Source: Catenuloplanes niger (lineage in GTDB: Bacteria; Actinomycetota; Actinomycetes; Mycobacteriales; Micromonosporaceae). From it: a stretch of DNA of 64,000 nt. Below are positions 25,431 to 34,373 of the stretch, piece by piece. Every line of letters starts with the position of its first letter. The stretch's first letter is position 1. The position numbers were made by a program, and so were the translations under genes. The notes under the pieces were generated by a model, which ran no database searches, was not told the origin of the DNA, and saw only the letters and a program-made list of their open reading frames with translations. The DNA is taken from NCBI RefSeq assembly GCF_031458255.1, contig NZ_JAVDYC010000001.1, forward strand, positions 1 to 64,000, given 5' to 3'.

Positions 25431-27742
25431 GTCAGTAGCTGCCGGTGCCGCAACGTACTGACCTGCTCGAACAGTAGATCACCGAGCCAGCTGGCTTCCG
25501 TGTCACCGGTTCCCGCCCGGACCGCTTCGGCGAGCCGGGGTGCCACGAAGACGCGGATGCTCTTCGCGAGCTGCTGGAAGTCCTGCTCCGCGGCCCGGGC
25601 GGTGCTCGACAGTTGACTGATGGTCTGAGCCCGTCCCCGGCCGTCGCTCAGAAGTGACCGGATCCGGCCGTCCATCGGGCGGGAGGGAATGTCGATGAGC
25701 ACCTCCGACTCGTCGACCTCACCGATCCGCGGATATCTGCGGGTGAGCTCGGCACCCACCGCTCGCCGCAACTCCAGCAGCTGACTCGCGCTGCGCTGTT
25801 CGACCGGGAGATTGTTGAGCGCTCGTGACACCTCGCCGTGCTTGGTGTCCTCCGCGAACGGCACCTCGTACAGTTCCTGGTAGAGCCCGGCCCCGCGCAG
25901 CGGCACGAAGGACCTCATCGGCGAGGGCCGGCCCGTCCGCTCCTCGTACAGCCCGTTCATTCGCTTGACGACTTCCTCCTCGGACATGACGAGAAACTCG
26001 GTCCGGAACGACGGCTGCATGGCGATGCTGTCCGCGACGTGCAGGAACATTGCCATCAATGCCCGATTGCGGGGATGCCAGTAGATCGAACGGAAATTGG
26101 CGAGCCGGGCGTGGATAACCGACTCAACGGCCGGCAGCGCCTTCATGTCAAAGGCCAGAAACTCCATGTTGTACGAGTCAGGCGTCATGATCGCGGAACG
26201 CATGAGGCGTGCCTGGTCAATGCCGCCACCGATCGGCACACCGGTGAACAGCGCGTCGAGCCTCAGATAGGACAGCTTGTCGAGGTCGACCCCGGAGTCG
26301 AGGATCGAGTTGACGAACTGCTCGACCGGTGAGTCCGGCAGCTGACGGGAACGGTCCTCGTAACAGACACGCCACAGACGCTCCGGCTCGATGCCGTCGG
26401 CTCGGAGCAGGTCGCCGAGCGGCTCGTGCGCCCGCCCGGCGAAATGCGCGAAGTCGGAGTTCATCACCTCGTCGAAGAGCGCCCGGTTGGTGAACACACC
26501 ACCGGCCGACTCCTGGAACGTGTGCAGGAACGGGAAATGGTTGATGTCGTGCAGCAACGCCGCCACGATGGCGAAGCGGACGTCGCGGCTCTCGAACGTG
26601 CGACGGAACCGCGGATCGGAGAACATGTGCTGCATGAGGTCCGCGGCGAGGCTCGCGCAGTGCATCATGTGCATGGCGCGGGTGTGTTCCGCTCCGACGA
26701 ACACGTACCGCAACAGAGTCAGCTGTTTGACCGCGAACAGCCGGGTGAACGCGGGATGCCGGATGATGTCCGCGATCACCCCCGTCTTGGTGAGTACCTG
26801 ACCGTCGGGAAAACTCTCCACGTCGTCGTTGGGCGCGTTGCGTACCAGTTCCGGCACACCGTACGGATGCAGGAACTCGGGTTTCGCCCGTTCCAGCAGG
26901 TGATGGATCTCCGAGGCGGTCACCCGCTTGCACGACGGATAGCTGGTCAGGTGATTCGCGACCTCGTCCAGGTACCTCCGGTTGGTCGAGCTGAGGCCGC
27001 TGGCGGCACCGAGCAACTCGCGGATCAGCAGCCCGAACTGATACCAGTCGAGCCACACCAGGTCATCGCCGTCCGCCAGTTGCGCGAGATCGATCCGGGA
27101 GTGCTCGTCGGCCAGCCCACCGAACCACTCCTCCGGCGCCAGCCTCGGGTCGACGTAGAGAATGGTGGCACGCGCCTCGCGATTGGCCCGGAGGACCTGG
27201 CTCGCGTTCAGATCGATGAGAACCGCCGGGGAGCCCTGCCGATCGGGCTGGATCACGTTCGACGCGCGAACGTCGAAGTGACCGACCCTCCGCTCGTGCA
27301 GCGCGATCAGGCCACGCAACACGCTCTCCAAGCATCTGATGATCACTCGCACCTGATCGACCTTGGCGTCGATGCCGCGTAACAGATCGTCGATGGGCTT
27401 GCCGGCGATGAAGTCACGGACGACCACCGTGACGTTCTGCTGTCGAGCACCGTAGGTGAGCACCGCGGGACCGCACAGCTCCGGATGCACCCGGGGCAGC
27501 TCCGGTCGCTCGTTGTCCCGAAGAGCCCCGATCTCGTGCTGGACGCCCGCGGCCACCCGATGTGCGGCCTCGATGTCCTCGGGATTGACCGGCCACAGGC
27601 AGCGGGCGAGCAGCACATCGCCCTGCCCCGACGTGACCTGCAGCAGGTGCTGGTCCTGCTTGGTTGACCGCAGTTCCGCAGTCACCGTCAGCTCACGTCC
27701 GTTGACGCGAATCGTCTCGTAGGGAGTCTCCGCGACACGCAT
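25427..27742 (-). CDS. Protein kinase-like domain fused to HD phosphohydrolase
   Basis: A 771-aa fusion. Residues 20-290 have kinase landmarks: Arg47 where the beta-3 lysine is expected (VLLARC), Glu70 in the C helix, HFDVRASN (155-162) for the catalytic loop, DLN (177-179) for DFG, APE (202-204), and Asp231 in WLDWYQFGLLIREL. Residues about 320-560 form an HD domain: His353, His398-Asp399 in ALLHDINHFPF, and Asp486/488 in GVDLDKLSYLRLDA, as in dGTPase/SAMHD1-like enzymes. The C-terminal 200 residues are unassigned. GC is about 63% in two sampled 60-base stretches against about 75% nearby, suggesting transfer. It is coupled to the membrane/winged-helix gene. Function unknown; defence or nucleotide signalling is an inference. 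Confidence 0.82.
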   Translation of the reverse strand: MRVAETPYETIRVNGRELTVTAELRSTKQDQHLLQVTSGQGDVLLARCLWPVNPEDIEAAHRVAAGVQHEIGALRDNERPELPRVHPELCGPAVLTYGARQQNVTVVVRDFIAGKPIDDLLRGIDAKVDQVRVIIRCLESVLRGLIALHERRVGHFDVRASNVIQPDRQGSPAVLIDLNASQVLRANREARATILYVDPRLAPEEWFGGLADEHSRIDLAQLADGDDLVWLDWYQFGLLIRELLGAASGLSSTNRRYLDEVANHLTSYPSCKRVTASEIHHLLERAKPEFLHPYGVPELVRNAPNDDVESFPDGQVLTKTGVIADIIRHPAFTRLFAVKQLTLLRYVFVGAEHTRAMHMMHCASLAADLMQHMFSDPRFRRTFESRDVRFAIVAALLHDINHFPFLHTFQESAGGVFTNRALFDEVMNSDFAHFAGRAHEPLGDLLRADGIEPERLWRVCYEDRSRQLPDSPVEQFVNSILDSGVDLDKLSYLRLDALFTGVPIGGGIDQARLMRSAIMTPDSYNMEFLAFDMKALPAVESVIHARLANFRSIYWHPRNRALMAMFLHVADSIAMQPSFRTEFLVMSEEEVVKRMNGLYEERTGRPSPMRSFVPLRGAGLYQELYEVPFAEDTKHGEVSRALNNLPVEQRSASQLLELRRAVGAELTRRYPRIGEVDESEVLIDIPSRPMDGRIRSLLSDGRGRAQTISQLSSTARAAEQDFQQLAKSIRVFVAPRLAEAVRAGTGDTEASWLGDLLFEQVSTLRHRQLLT

Positions 27743-27905
27743 ACCGCCTCCCGCCCTCGGCCCCTGCCGTCATTGTCAGCGGAGCGTCAACGTCCTCGGC
27801 ACGGGTGAGAACGGCGCGGAGGCGGACCGGATGCGAAGAGCCTCCCGAAATGCCGGTGGAATGCGTCGTCCGGACGGTACGTGTCTTCGCGCAGGGGCCG
27901 GGGAA

Positions 27906-29045
27906 TCAGAACCGTCCGTTCAGGATCGCCAGCCGGCCGGTCTCGCCCGACGCCCAGCAGACGGGTGCGTTCCGGCTCGTGACGCAGTCGGCCGTGTCGA
28001 AGCTGCCGCCGTCGAACTCGGTCCAGGTGTGGCCGCCGTCGTGGCTGAGGGAGCTGCCGGTCGGGCCGACCGCCAGCACGGACGCGCGCCGGCCGGGGAT
28101 CCACGCGGCGCCGGAACGGTACTCGCCGGGTGGGACCGCGGACGTGGTCCAGCGGCCGTCGCGGAGGACGGCCGCGCCGGACGGGGCGGACGACGGGGCC
28201 GCGTAGTCGCCGCCGACCGCGACGCCCTGGGACGGAGAGCGGAACGCGAGCGAGTAGATGCCCGCGGAAGGGCCGGACGGGACCGGGGTCGACGTGACCC
28301 GCCAGCTGCGGCCGTGGTCCGTGGTGGTGAACACCCGGGCGGTCGCGCCGCCGCCGGTGGCGAACCAGTATCGGCCGTCGGCGCCGGCGACCAGGCAGGT
28401 GCCGCTGGCCGCGAACGCGAATTCGCCGGTCAGTGCCGCCGGCATCCGCACCCGCGACCGCACCGCCCAGGTCTGCCCGCCGTCCGAGGTGGACAGCACA
28501 CGGAACGCGCCGTCGACCGGGTCGGACAACGCCAGCCCGTGCCGCGCGTCGGTGAAGGCCAGGCAGTCGTAGAACGCGGCGGCGTCCGGGTTGCGGAACG
28601 TCTCCGCCCAGGTCCGGCCGCCGTCGACGGTCCGGTAGACGCGTGAGTCCGCGCCGGGGCCGATCGACAGCACCACGGCACGCCGCGCGTCGAACGCCTC
28701 GATGTCGCGGAACTGCAGCGCCTCCGCGCCGGCCGGGCCGACCGAGGCCCAGTGCCGGCCACCGTCCACGGTCCGCAGCACCGTCCCGCCGCTGCCGCCG
28801 GCCCACACCACCCGGGCCGACACCACGGACAGCCCGCGCAACCGCGCCGTGCTCCCGGTCGGCGACAGCGACCAGGACGGCGAAAGCCCTTGGAACGGCG
28901 ACGGCCCTTGGAACGGCGACGGCCCCTGGAACGGCGACGGCCCCTGGAACGGCGATGGCGACCCGGACGCCGGCGGTGCCGCGATCGCGGCCGACGGGAG
29001 CAGCACGACGGCGAGCGCGACGGCGACGGCACAGAAACGCCTCAT
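27906..29045 (-). CDS. Secreted beta-propeller (BNR/Ycf48-like) protein
   Basis: A 379-aa exported protein with a signal peptide (MRRFCAVAVALAVVLLPSAAIA). Next comes a short PSPFQG repeat region, then six or so blades with the BNR Asp-box pattern: TVDGGRHW, TVDGGRTW, TSDGGQTW, TTDHGRSW, LSHDGGHTW. It resembles photosystem-assembly Ycf48-like and sialidase-type propellers, but lacks catalytic residues that would assign an enzyme. It may bind a surface ligand. ATG 29045 gives the signal peptide. Confidence 0.87.
   Translation of the reverse strand: MRRFCAVAVALAVVLLPSAAIAAPPASGSPSPFQGPSPFQGPSPFQGPSPFQGLSPSWSLSPTGSTARLRGLSVVSARVVWAGGSGGTVLRTVDGGRHWASVGPAGAEALQFRDIEAFDARRAVVLSIGPGADSRVYRTVDGGRTWAETFRNPDAAAFYDCLAFTDARHGLALSDPVDGAFRVLSTSDGGQTWAVRSRVRMPAALTGEFAFAASGTCLVAGADGRYWFATGGGATARVFTTTDHGRSWRVTSTPVPSGPSAGIYSLAFRSPSQGVAVGGDYAAPSSAPSGAAVLRDGRWTTSAVPPGEYRSGAAWIPGRRASVLAVGPTGSSLSHDGGHTWTEFDGGSFDTADCVTSRNAPVCWASGETGRLAILNGRF
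28881..28958 (-). repeat. 18-bp tandem repeat encoding PSPFQG
   Basis: About four copies of an 18-base unit (ggcgacggcccctggaac and variants) encode the hexapeptide PSPFQG just after the signal peptide of the propeller protein. Confidence 0.85.
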
Positions 29046-29066
29046 GCCGCCGAACCTAGCATGACG

Positions 29067-29870
29067 TCAATCGATGTGAGGGGCGCTGAACACAATGGAC
29101 GGCATCGCGTCCGCGACCACCCGGAGGTCCGCCAGCCGGGCCGGGATGCGCGCCACCCGCGAGTCCGGGATGACGGCCTCCGCGTACACCAGGGTGGAGC
29201 CGACCACGGCCCAGTCACGCACCCGGGTCCGCACGCACGCCCGCCGCAGCTCGTCCGTGAGCACCAGCGGACCGAGCTCGGCCGGCATCACCCGGCCGGC
29301 GTCCTCCACGCTGAACGACGCCGCGCACGGCGGCAGCCGGAGCAGGAACACGGTCTCCTCGTGCCGGATGGCGCCGACGCCGACGCCGAACGTGTACGCG
29401 TGGTTGAACACGTCGAACGGCACGCCGTCCAGGTCGCCGCTGAGCACGCGGGAGTAGTCGTTGTCCGCCGCGTTCCGGCTCAGCCCCACGTTCGGGTAGC
29501 GTGCGGCGACGTCCGGGTCGACCGCCCGGTACCGCCATCCCTCCCGCTGGGCGAGGAGCTTGCGGCGGCCGGTGTCCGGGCCGGCGTCGTCGGCGAAGGT
29601 CCGGGTCGCGCGCGCCAGCAGCAGCAGGCCGGCGAGCGTGAGGAGCAGGCCGCCGCCGAGCGCGACGACCGCCTCCACCTGCATGCGGGTGGCCTCGTAG
29701 GCGAGCTGTTCCTCGTAGCCCCGCGCGCCGCAGACGTCACCGGCCTGCATGCGCCAGCCGCCGCAGCGCGGGGTGGGCGTGCCGAACACGGACAGCAGGC
29801 CCCAGAAGAGGGCCACGGTGCCGCCGACCAGCGCGATCCAGGCGGCGACTCTGCTGACGAACACGGACAC
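29067..29870 (-). CDS. Hypothetical membrane protein
   Basis: A 267-aa protein with two membrane segments (about 8-29 and 65-88), separated by an outward loop with two cysteines (PRCGGW, GDVCGAR), likely disulfide-bonded. The C-terminal 160 residues are soluble and mixed alpha/beta (VPFDVFNHAYTFGVGV, DELRRACVRTRVRD). No family is recognised. Start GTG 29870 is preceded by AGGAT at a normal distance. It follows the next gene upstream on the same strand by about 80 bases. Confidence 0.75.
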   Translation of the reverse strand: MSVFVSRVAAWIALVGGTVALFWGLLSVFGTPTPRCGGWRMQAGDVCGARGYEEQLAYEATRMQVEAVVALGGGLLLTLAGLLLLARATRTFADDAGPDTGRRKLLAQREGWRYRAVDPDVAARYPNVGLSRNAADNDYSRVLSGDLDGVPFDVFNHAYTFGVGVGAIRHEETVFLLRLPPCAASFSVEDAGRVMPAELGPLVLTDELRRACVRTRVRDWAVVGSTLVYAEAVIPDSRVARIPARLADLRVVADAMPSIVFSAPHID

Positions 29871-29951
29871 GCCGAGGATCCTGCCAGGGCGGATCCTTGA
29901 CGGCTCGTGTTCCTTTGCGCACGTACCGTGAATCCCGGCGTTTCGCCCCGA

Positions 29952-31448
29952 TCAGGTGTTGAGCGGGCGCCGGGCGATCAGCAGCGTGTGGGTGACCGGC
30001 CAGTCCAGCGGGCTGCCGTCCGGCCGGTGCAGCGACGCGACCGGGTCCAGCCGGTTCCGGACGATCCAGTCGTTGCGGGTGGCGTGCGACGCGGCGTCGA
30101 CCTCGAAGCCGACGTCGGTCAGCAGCCCCTTCCAGTCCGCCATCTCCAGTCCGCAGAACTGCTCCTGCGTCTCGGACAGCCAGTTGTCCGGGTAGTCCTT
30201 GCGGGTGAGGAAGTCCATCGCGTCCCCGAGCGTCAGCTCGACCACGTCGTCCGACACCGGGCGGAAGCCGAACGGGAACCGGAAGTCCTTCGCGAACTGG
30301 TCGAGCCGGGCCCGGGTGGACAGCCCGCTCACGTAGGCGGCGACGTCGCCGGCGAGGTCGACCGGCGCACCCGGGTTCGCGCCGTCCGACGTGGACAGCC
30401 GCAGGTGGACGAGCTGGTCCTTGCCGTCCGGCCCGCACACGTCACTGTTGATCCACACGCCGCCCGGCACGGTGTGTTCGTAGATCGCCGCCACGAACCG
30501 CCGCAGCGACTCCATCCGCGCGCCGTACGACCAGATCTCGTGGGTCAGCGCGAACGTCATGGTCGTGTCGATCGACCGCGGCGCGAACACCGCACCGCCG
30601 AGCACGTTGCGGTGGTAGAAGAACACATTCGGGTTCGTGAACGCGCCCTGCGCCTTCTTGTGCACGCACTCCTCGAACAGGTGCCGCGCCACCTCGACGC
30701 CGATCAGGTCGCTCTCCCGGAGCGCGGGCTCGCGATCGGCCATCTCCAGCACCGCGCCCGCGCCGCACCCGATGTCCACGATCCGGCCCGGCCGCACGTG
30801 CTCGCGGACCAGGCCCCACTTGCGCTCCGCACCCGCGGCGAACGCCTCCACGTACGTCCGGTAGTCGCGGGTCGCGGTCAGCCCGCCCTCGTCGCCCACC
30901 ACCGGGTCGTTGACCACCGCGCGCACCGCCTCCACCAGCCGGTACCGCCCGAACACGTCCACCGACGCCGGGTGTGCCAGCTCGCGCCACGTCTCGTCGC
31001 CGCCGGCCAGCCGCATCAGCACGTCCCACGGGCGCTCCGGCGGGTCCGCGGCCAGCGCCGGATCGTCCTCGACCGGCACCACCGTGAAGCCCAGCGCGGT
31101 GTAGAGCGCCGTGACCGCCGGCGTGGAGCAGGCCACCACCGTGTTCTCCGGCGTCACCACCAGCCCGGTCGCCACCTCGATGTTCTTCACCGTCACCGCG
31201 GCGAACCGATCCGTCGGCGCGGTGTCGAACACCGGCACCACCAGCGACCGCAGCCCTTCCTGCGCGCTGAGCCGCTCGATCGCGGCCTCGCGCCGGTGGT
31301 ACGGGATCGGGTTACGCTTCGTGTTCTCGTGGTTCGCCGACGTCACCGCCCACACCACGGTCGCGTCCCCGGCCGCCCGCCGCAGGAATTCCGCCTGGAA
31401 GCGCGTCAGCAGGTGGTGCCGACCGGGGAAGAGCAGGAGTTTCTCCAT
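29952..31448 (-). CDS. Nucleotidyltransferase-like domain fused to SAM methyltransferase
   Basis: A 498-aa fusion. The N-terminal 150 residues resemble the NMN-adenylyltransferase/cytidylyltransferase fold: FPGRHHLLTRFQ at the nucleotide-binding turn and NTKRNPIPYHRREAAIERL (about 42-60), like the TKxNPFxxxER motif of the NadM/NadR type. The HxGH motif itself is not intact. The C-terminal part is a class I methyltransferase with motif I VDIGCGAGAV (about 224-233) and a GGVWINSDV motif III-like strand. Substrate and pathway are unknown. A purely methyltransferase annotation would miss the N-terminal domain. Confidence 0.8.
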   Translation of the reverse strand: MEKLLLFPGRHHLLTRFQAEFLRRAAGDATVVWAVTSANHENTKRNPIPYHRREAAIERLSAQEGLRSLVVPVFDTAPTDRFAAVTVKNIEVATGLVVTPENTVVACSTPAVTALYTALGFTVVPVEDDPALAADPPERPWDVLMRLAGGDETWRELAHPASVDVFGRYRLVEAVRAVVNDPVVGDEGGLTATRDYRTYVEAFAAGAERKWGLVREHVRPGRIVDIGCGAGAVLEMADREPALRESDLIGVEVARHLFEECVHKKAQGAFTNPNVFFYHRNVLGGAVFAPRSIDTTMTFALTHEIWSYGARMESLRRFVAAIYEHTVPGGVWINSDVCGPDGKDQLVHLRLSTSDGANPGAPVDLAGDVAAYVSGLSTRARLDQFAKDFRFPFGFRPVSDDVVELTLGDAMDFLTRKDYPDNWLSETQEQFCGLEMADWKGLLTDVGFEVDAASHATRNDWIVRNRLDPVASLHRPDGSPLDWPVTHTLLIARRPLNT

Positions 31449-31546
31449 CCGATCTTCCTAGCGCATCCGCGTGGCAAACCCAAAATCCAGGAGCAGATGC
31501 GTGAGGTGCCCACTTCCGGCGTGGTCACCGACGGTGGTGTTCGGGT

Positions 31547-31563
31547 CCCGCGCGATCCGCGGG
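31547..31563 (-). terminator. Short hairpin after the response regulator gene
   Basis: CCCGCG and CGCGGG arms around a five-base loop, 24 bases past the regulator's stop at 31587. It is a modest terminator candidate, with no U tract. Confidence 0.4.
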
Positions 31564-31586
31564 TCATCCGGCACGCCGCGCACCGT

Positions 31587-32264
31587 TCACGCGGGCGGCG
31601 ACGTGTTCCGGCCCGGCGTCACCAGGCCGTGCTCGTAGCCGAAGACCACCGCGTGCACCCGGTCCCGCAGGCCGAGCTTGTTCAGGATCCGGCTGACGTG
31701 CGTCTTCGTGGTCTGCTCCGCGATGAACAGCGCCTTGGCGATCTCCGCGTTCGACATGCCCATCGCCATGTGCCGCAGCACCTCGCGTTCCCGGTCGGTC
31801 AGCGCGTCCAGCGCCGGGTTGACCGCGGGCTCCGGCGGCCGGGAGTCGATGAAGTTCTCGATCAGGCGGCGGGTGATCGTCGGCGCCAGCAGCGACTCGC
31901 TGCGCGCCACCACCCGGACCGCGCGCATCAGCTCCTCCGGCTCGCTGTCCTTGAGCAGGAACCCGCTCGCGCCCGCGCGCAACGCCTCGTACACGTAGTC
32001 GTCGATGTCGAACGTGGTCAGCATCAGCACGCGCGGGGCCGGCTCACCGGCGGCGAGCAGCTCCCGGGTGGCGGCCAGCCCGTCCAGCTCCGGCATGCGT
32101 ACGTCCATCAGTACCACGTCCGGGCGCAGGGCGCGGCTGCGCTCGATCGCCTCCCGCCCGTTCTCCGCGACGCCGACCACGGTCAGATCCGGCTGCGACT
32201 CGAGGATCACCCGCACGCCGGACCGGATCATCGGCTGGTCGTCGGCGATCAGAATCCGGATCAT
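31587..32264 (-). CDS. NarL/LuxR-family response regulator
   Basis: A 225-aa regulator. The receiver domain has Asp8/Asp9, the phosphoacceptor Asp54 in VLMDVRMPE and Thr/Lys switch residues (LTTFD, LLKDSEPEEL). The C-terminal LuxR HTH has LTDREREVLRHMAMGMSNAEIA and TTKTHVSRILNKLGLRDR. Its start overlaps the stop of the upstream histidine kinase by 4 bases (ATGA), so it is the cognate partner. The regulon cannot be read from the sequence. Confidence 0.93.
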   Translation of the reverse strand: MIRILIADDQPMIRSGVRVILESQPDLTVVGVAENGREAIERSRALRPDVVLMDVRMPELDGLAATRELLAAGEPAPRVLMLTTFDIDDYVYEALRAGASGFLLKDSEPEELMRAVRVVARSESLLAPTITRRLIENFIDSRPPEPAVNPALDALTDREREVLRHMAMGMSNAEIAKALFIAEQTTKTHVSRILNKLGLRDRVHAVVFGYEHGLVTPGRNTSPPA

Positions 32265-33649
32265 GCGGCACCCTCCTCGACGGCCGGGTGAGCCGCCGGC
32301 CCGGCGGACGGGACGAGCGGGTCCCCGGACAGCGGCAGCCGCGCGGTGACCCGGTAGCCGCCGTCCGGCTGGGCGCCGGTCCGCACGTGGCCACCGGCGA
32401 GCCGGGCCCGCTCGCGCATGCCGACCAGCCCGTGCCCGGCCCGGGCCGGCTCCTCGATCAGCCGGGGCACCGCGGCCGGCGGACCGTTCACCACCTCGAC
32501 CAGCAGCTCGCCGCGCTCGACCGCGACCCGGACCCGGGTGTCCGCGCCCGGCGCGTGCCGGATCACGTTGCTCAGCGACTCCTGCACGATCCGGTACGCG
32601 GCCAGGCCCACGGTCCCGTCGCCGGCATCGCCGGTCACGTCCAGCGTCACCGGCACGCCCCCGCGGCGCGCGGACTCGGCCAGCTCGCCCAGATCGCGCA
32701 GGTCCGGCTGCGGCCGGGCCTCGGTGTCCGCGCTCTCGTCGCGCAGCAGCGCCAGCAGCGCGCGCATCTCCCGCAGCGTGGCCCGGGTGCCGGCCGCGAT
32801 CCGGCCGAACTCCGCGCGCGGCTCCGGGTCGATGTCCGGAAACCGGTACACCGCGGACGTGGCCTGCATGTGGATCACCGACATGCTGTGCGCGACCACG
32901 TCGTGCAGCTCCCGCGCGATCCGGTTGCGCTCCTCGACCAGTGCCCGCTGCGCCTGCTCCAGCTCGACGTCGCGGCGGGCCTGGGCCAGCTCCCGGCGGA
33001 CCGCGCCGCGCTGCCGCCACGCGATCGTGCCGAACAGCACCATCACCGAGTTCGTCGCGTAGGTGATCAGCGCGGTGTCGCCGACCTCGAGGGTGCGGCC
33101 GCGCGGGTCGACGGTCGCCAGCAGGATGCCGAAGAGCGCGCTGATCCACCAGATCACCACGGCCTCGCGCCACGGCCAGCGCAGCCCGATCAGCGCGACG
33201 TGCACCACCATGGTCAGCATCACCGGCGGCTGGAACGGCCAGATGCCGGCCGAGCCCTGCTGCGCGAACGCGAACACCGCCACGGCCGCGAGCTGCAGCA
33301 CCGTGGCGATCCGCGGCCGGGTCAGGGTGAGCGCCAGCGCGCCGCACTGCGCGGTCGCGGCGGCCCAGGAGATCAGCAGCGCCACACCGTACACATCGGT
33401 CATCACGGTCGCGGTCCCGACCAGCAGCATGCCGGCCAGCGCCCCGACGACCAGCCACCACTGCCTCGGCACCGCCGGCCGCCCGGACACCGCCGGCCGC
33501 CCGGACACCGCCGGCCGCCCGGCCACCGCCGGTTGCCCCGACACCGCTGGCTGCCCGGCCACCGCTGGCTGCCGCAATGCCCGTGTCTGTTGCCTCGGAC
33601 CCCCGCTCACGTTCCGAACGCTACCTAGCGGAATCCCCCCGAGCATCAC
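32261..33649 (-). CDS. NarL-type sensor histidine kinase
   Basis: A 462-aa kinase. About six membrane segments lie between residues 64 and 210. HisKA_3 follows with the phosphoacceptor His249 in IARELHDVVAHSMSVI, then a HATPase domain with GHGLVGMRERARLAGG. A 36-residue repeat tract of AVSGRP/AVAGQP units sits before the first helix and is unusual. The exact start is unclear: ATG 33649 or GTG 33610. The last bases overlap the start of the cognate response regulator. Confidence 0.9.
   Translation of the reverse strand: MMLGGIPLGSVRNVSGGPRQQTRALRQPAVAGQPAVSGQPAVAGRPAVSGRPAVSGRPAVPRQWWLVVGALAGMLLVGTATVMTDVYGVALLISWAAATAQCGALALTLTRPRIATVLQLAAVAVFAFAQQGSAGIWPFQPPVMLTMVVHVALIGLRWPWREAVVIWWISALFGILLATVDPRGRTLEVGDTALITYATNSVMVLFGTIAWRQRGAVRRELAQARRDVELEQAQRALVEERNRIARELHDVVAHSMSVIHMQATSAVYRFPDIDPEPRAEFGRIAAGTRATLREMRALLALLRDESADTEARPQPDLRDLGELAESARRGGVPVTLDVTGDAGDGTVGLAAYRIVQESLSNVIRHAPGADTRVRVAVERGELLVEVVNGPPAAVPRLIEEPARAGHGLVGMRERARLAGGHVRTGAQPDGGYRVTARLPLSGDPLVPSAGPAAHPAVEEGAA
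33471..33578 (-). repeat. 18-bp tandem repeats in the sensor kinase N-terminus
   Basis: Six consecutive 18-base units of the form accgccggccgcccggac, with two units identical and the others diverged, encode AVSGRP/AVAGQP hexapeptides. They lie before the first membrane helix. Confidence 0.85.
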
Positions 33650-33734
33650 CCCGTGGTCCGATGCGAACCCCTACGGGCGTTGTGGCTCCCCGGGCGGACG
33701 CACCCGAGAAGCCTCGGGACCGAGAGTGGACGCC

Positions 33735-34373
33735 ATGGACACGTACACCTGGATCGGCCCGTTGGTGCTGGTCGAGGGGCCGGCCGCGACCGTCACCGCC
33801 GGCTCCATGGTCGGCGCCGGTCTCGCCCGGTTCTGGCCGGTCTGGGTGATCGTCGTGCTCGCGGACGTGGCCGGCGACAGCCTGCTCTACCTGGCCGGCC
33901 GGTGGTCCCGGCACCCCCGGGTGTCGTCGCTGCTGGCCCGGATCGGGTTCACGTCGCGGCGCGCCGCCGGCGTCACCCGCTCGCTGCCGCGGCTGGTGAT
34001 GACCGCGAAGCTCGTCGACGTGCTGGCCATGCCCGCGTTCGTCGCGGCCGGCGTCGCGCGCATCCCGTACCGCCGGTTCGCGGCCTGGGTGACGGCCGGT
34101 TCCGCGGTGCGGGCCGCCGTGCTGCTCGGCGCGGGCGCGCTGCTCGGCACCAGGCTCACCGGCCTGCTGGAGCTGCCCGGCGGTTTCCTGCTGCTCACCG
34201 CGGCCGTGGCCGGCCCGGTACTGCTCGTCCATCTGCTTCTCAACCGGCTCTTCCGCCGCCTCACCACGATCAGGGAGACGAAGACCCCATGCGCATCCTC
34301 ATCGGCGCCGACACCTACGCCCCGCACGTCAACGGCGCTTCCTACTTCGCCCAGCGTCTCGCCGCCGCGCTGA
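33735..34373 (+). CDS. DedA/VTT-family membrane protein
   Basis: A 212-aa membrane protein with about five hydrophobic segments. It starts WIGPLVLVEGPAATVTAG and contains RFWPVWVIVVLADVAGDSLLYLAGRW, the GD.xxY membrane-embedded pattern of DedA/SNARE-associated proteins. Such proteins are linked to lipid flipping. The C-terminal about 28 codons run inside the start of the next gene and encode Ser/Thr/Pro-rich sequence, probably without function. ATG 33735 is preceded by GAGAGTGGA. Confidence 0.78.
   Translation: MDTYTWIGPLVLVEGPAATVTAGSMVGAGLARFWPVWVIVVLADVAGDSLLYLAGRWSRHPRVSSLLARIGFTSRRAAGVTRSLPRLVMTAKLVDVLAMPAFVAAGVARIPYRRFAAWVTAGSAVRAAVLLGAGALLGTRLTGLLELPGGFLLLTAAVAGPVLLVHLLLNRLFRRLTTIRETKTPCASSSAPTPTPRTSTALPTSPSVSPPR

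Noticed and set aside
18469-27742. A defence island
   Set aside because: The NACHT and kinase-HD units are interesting, but between them lie ordinary metabolic genes. No integrase, restriction or CRISPR genes are seen, so a single island is not supported.
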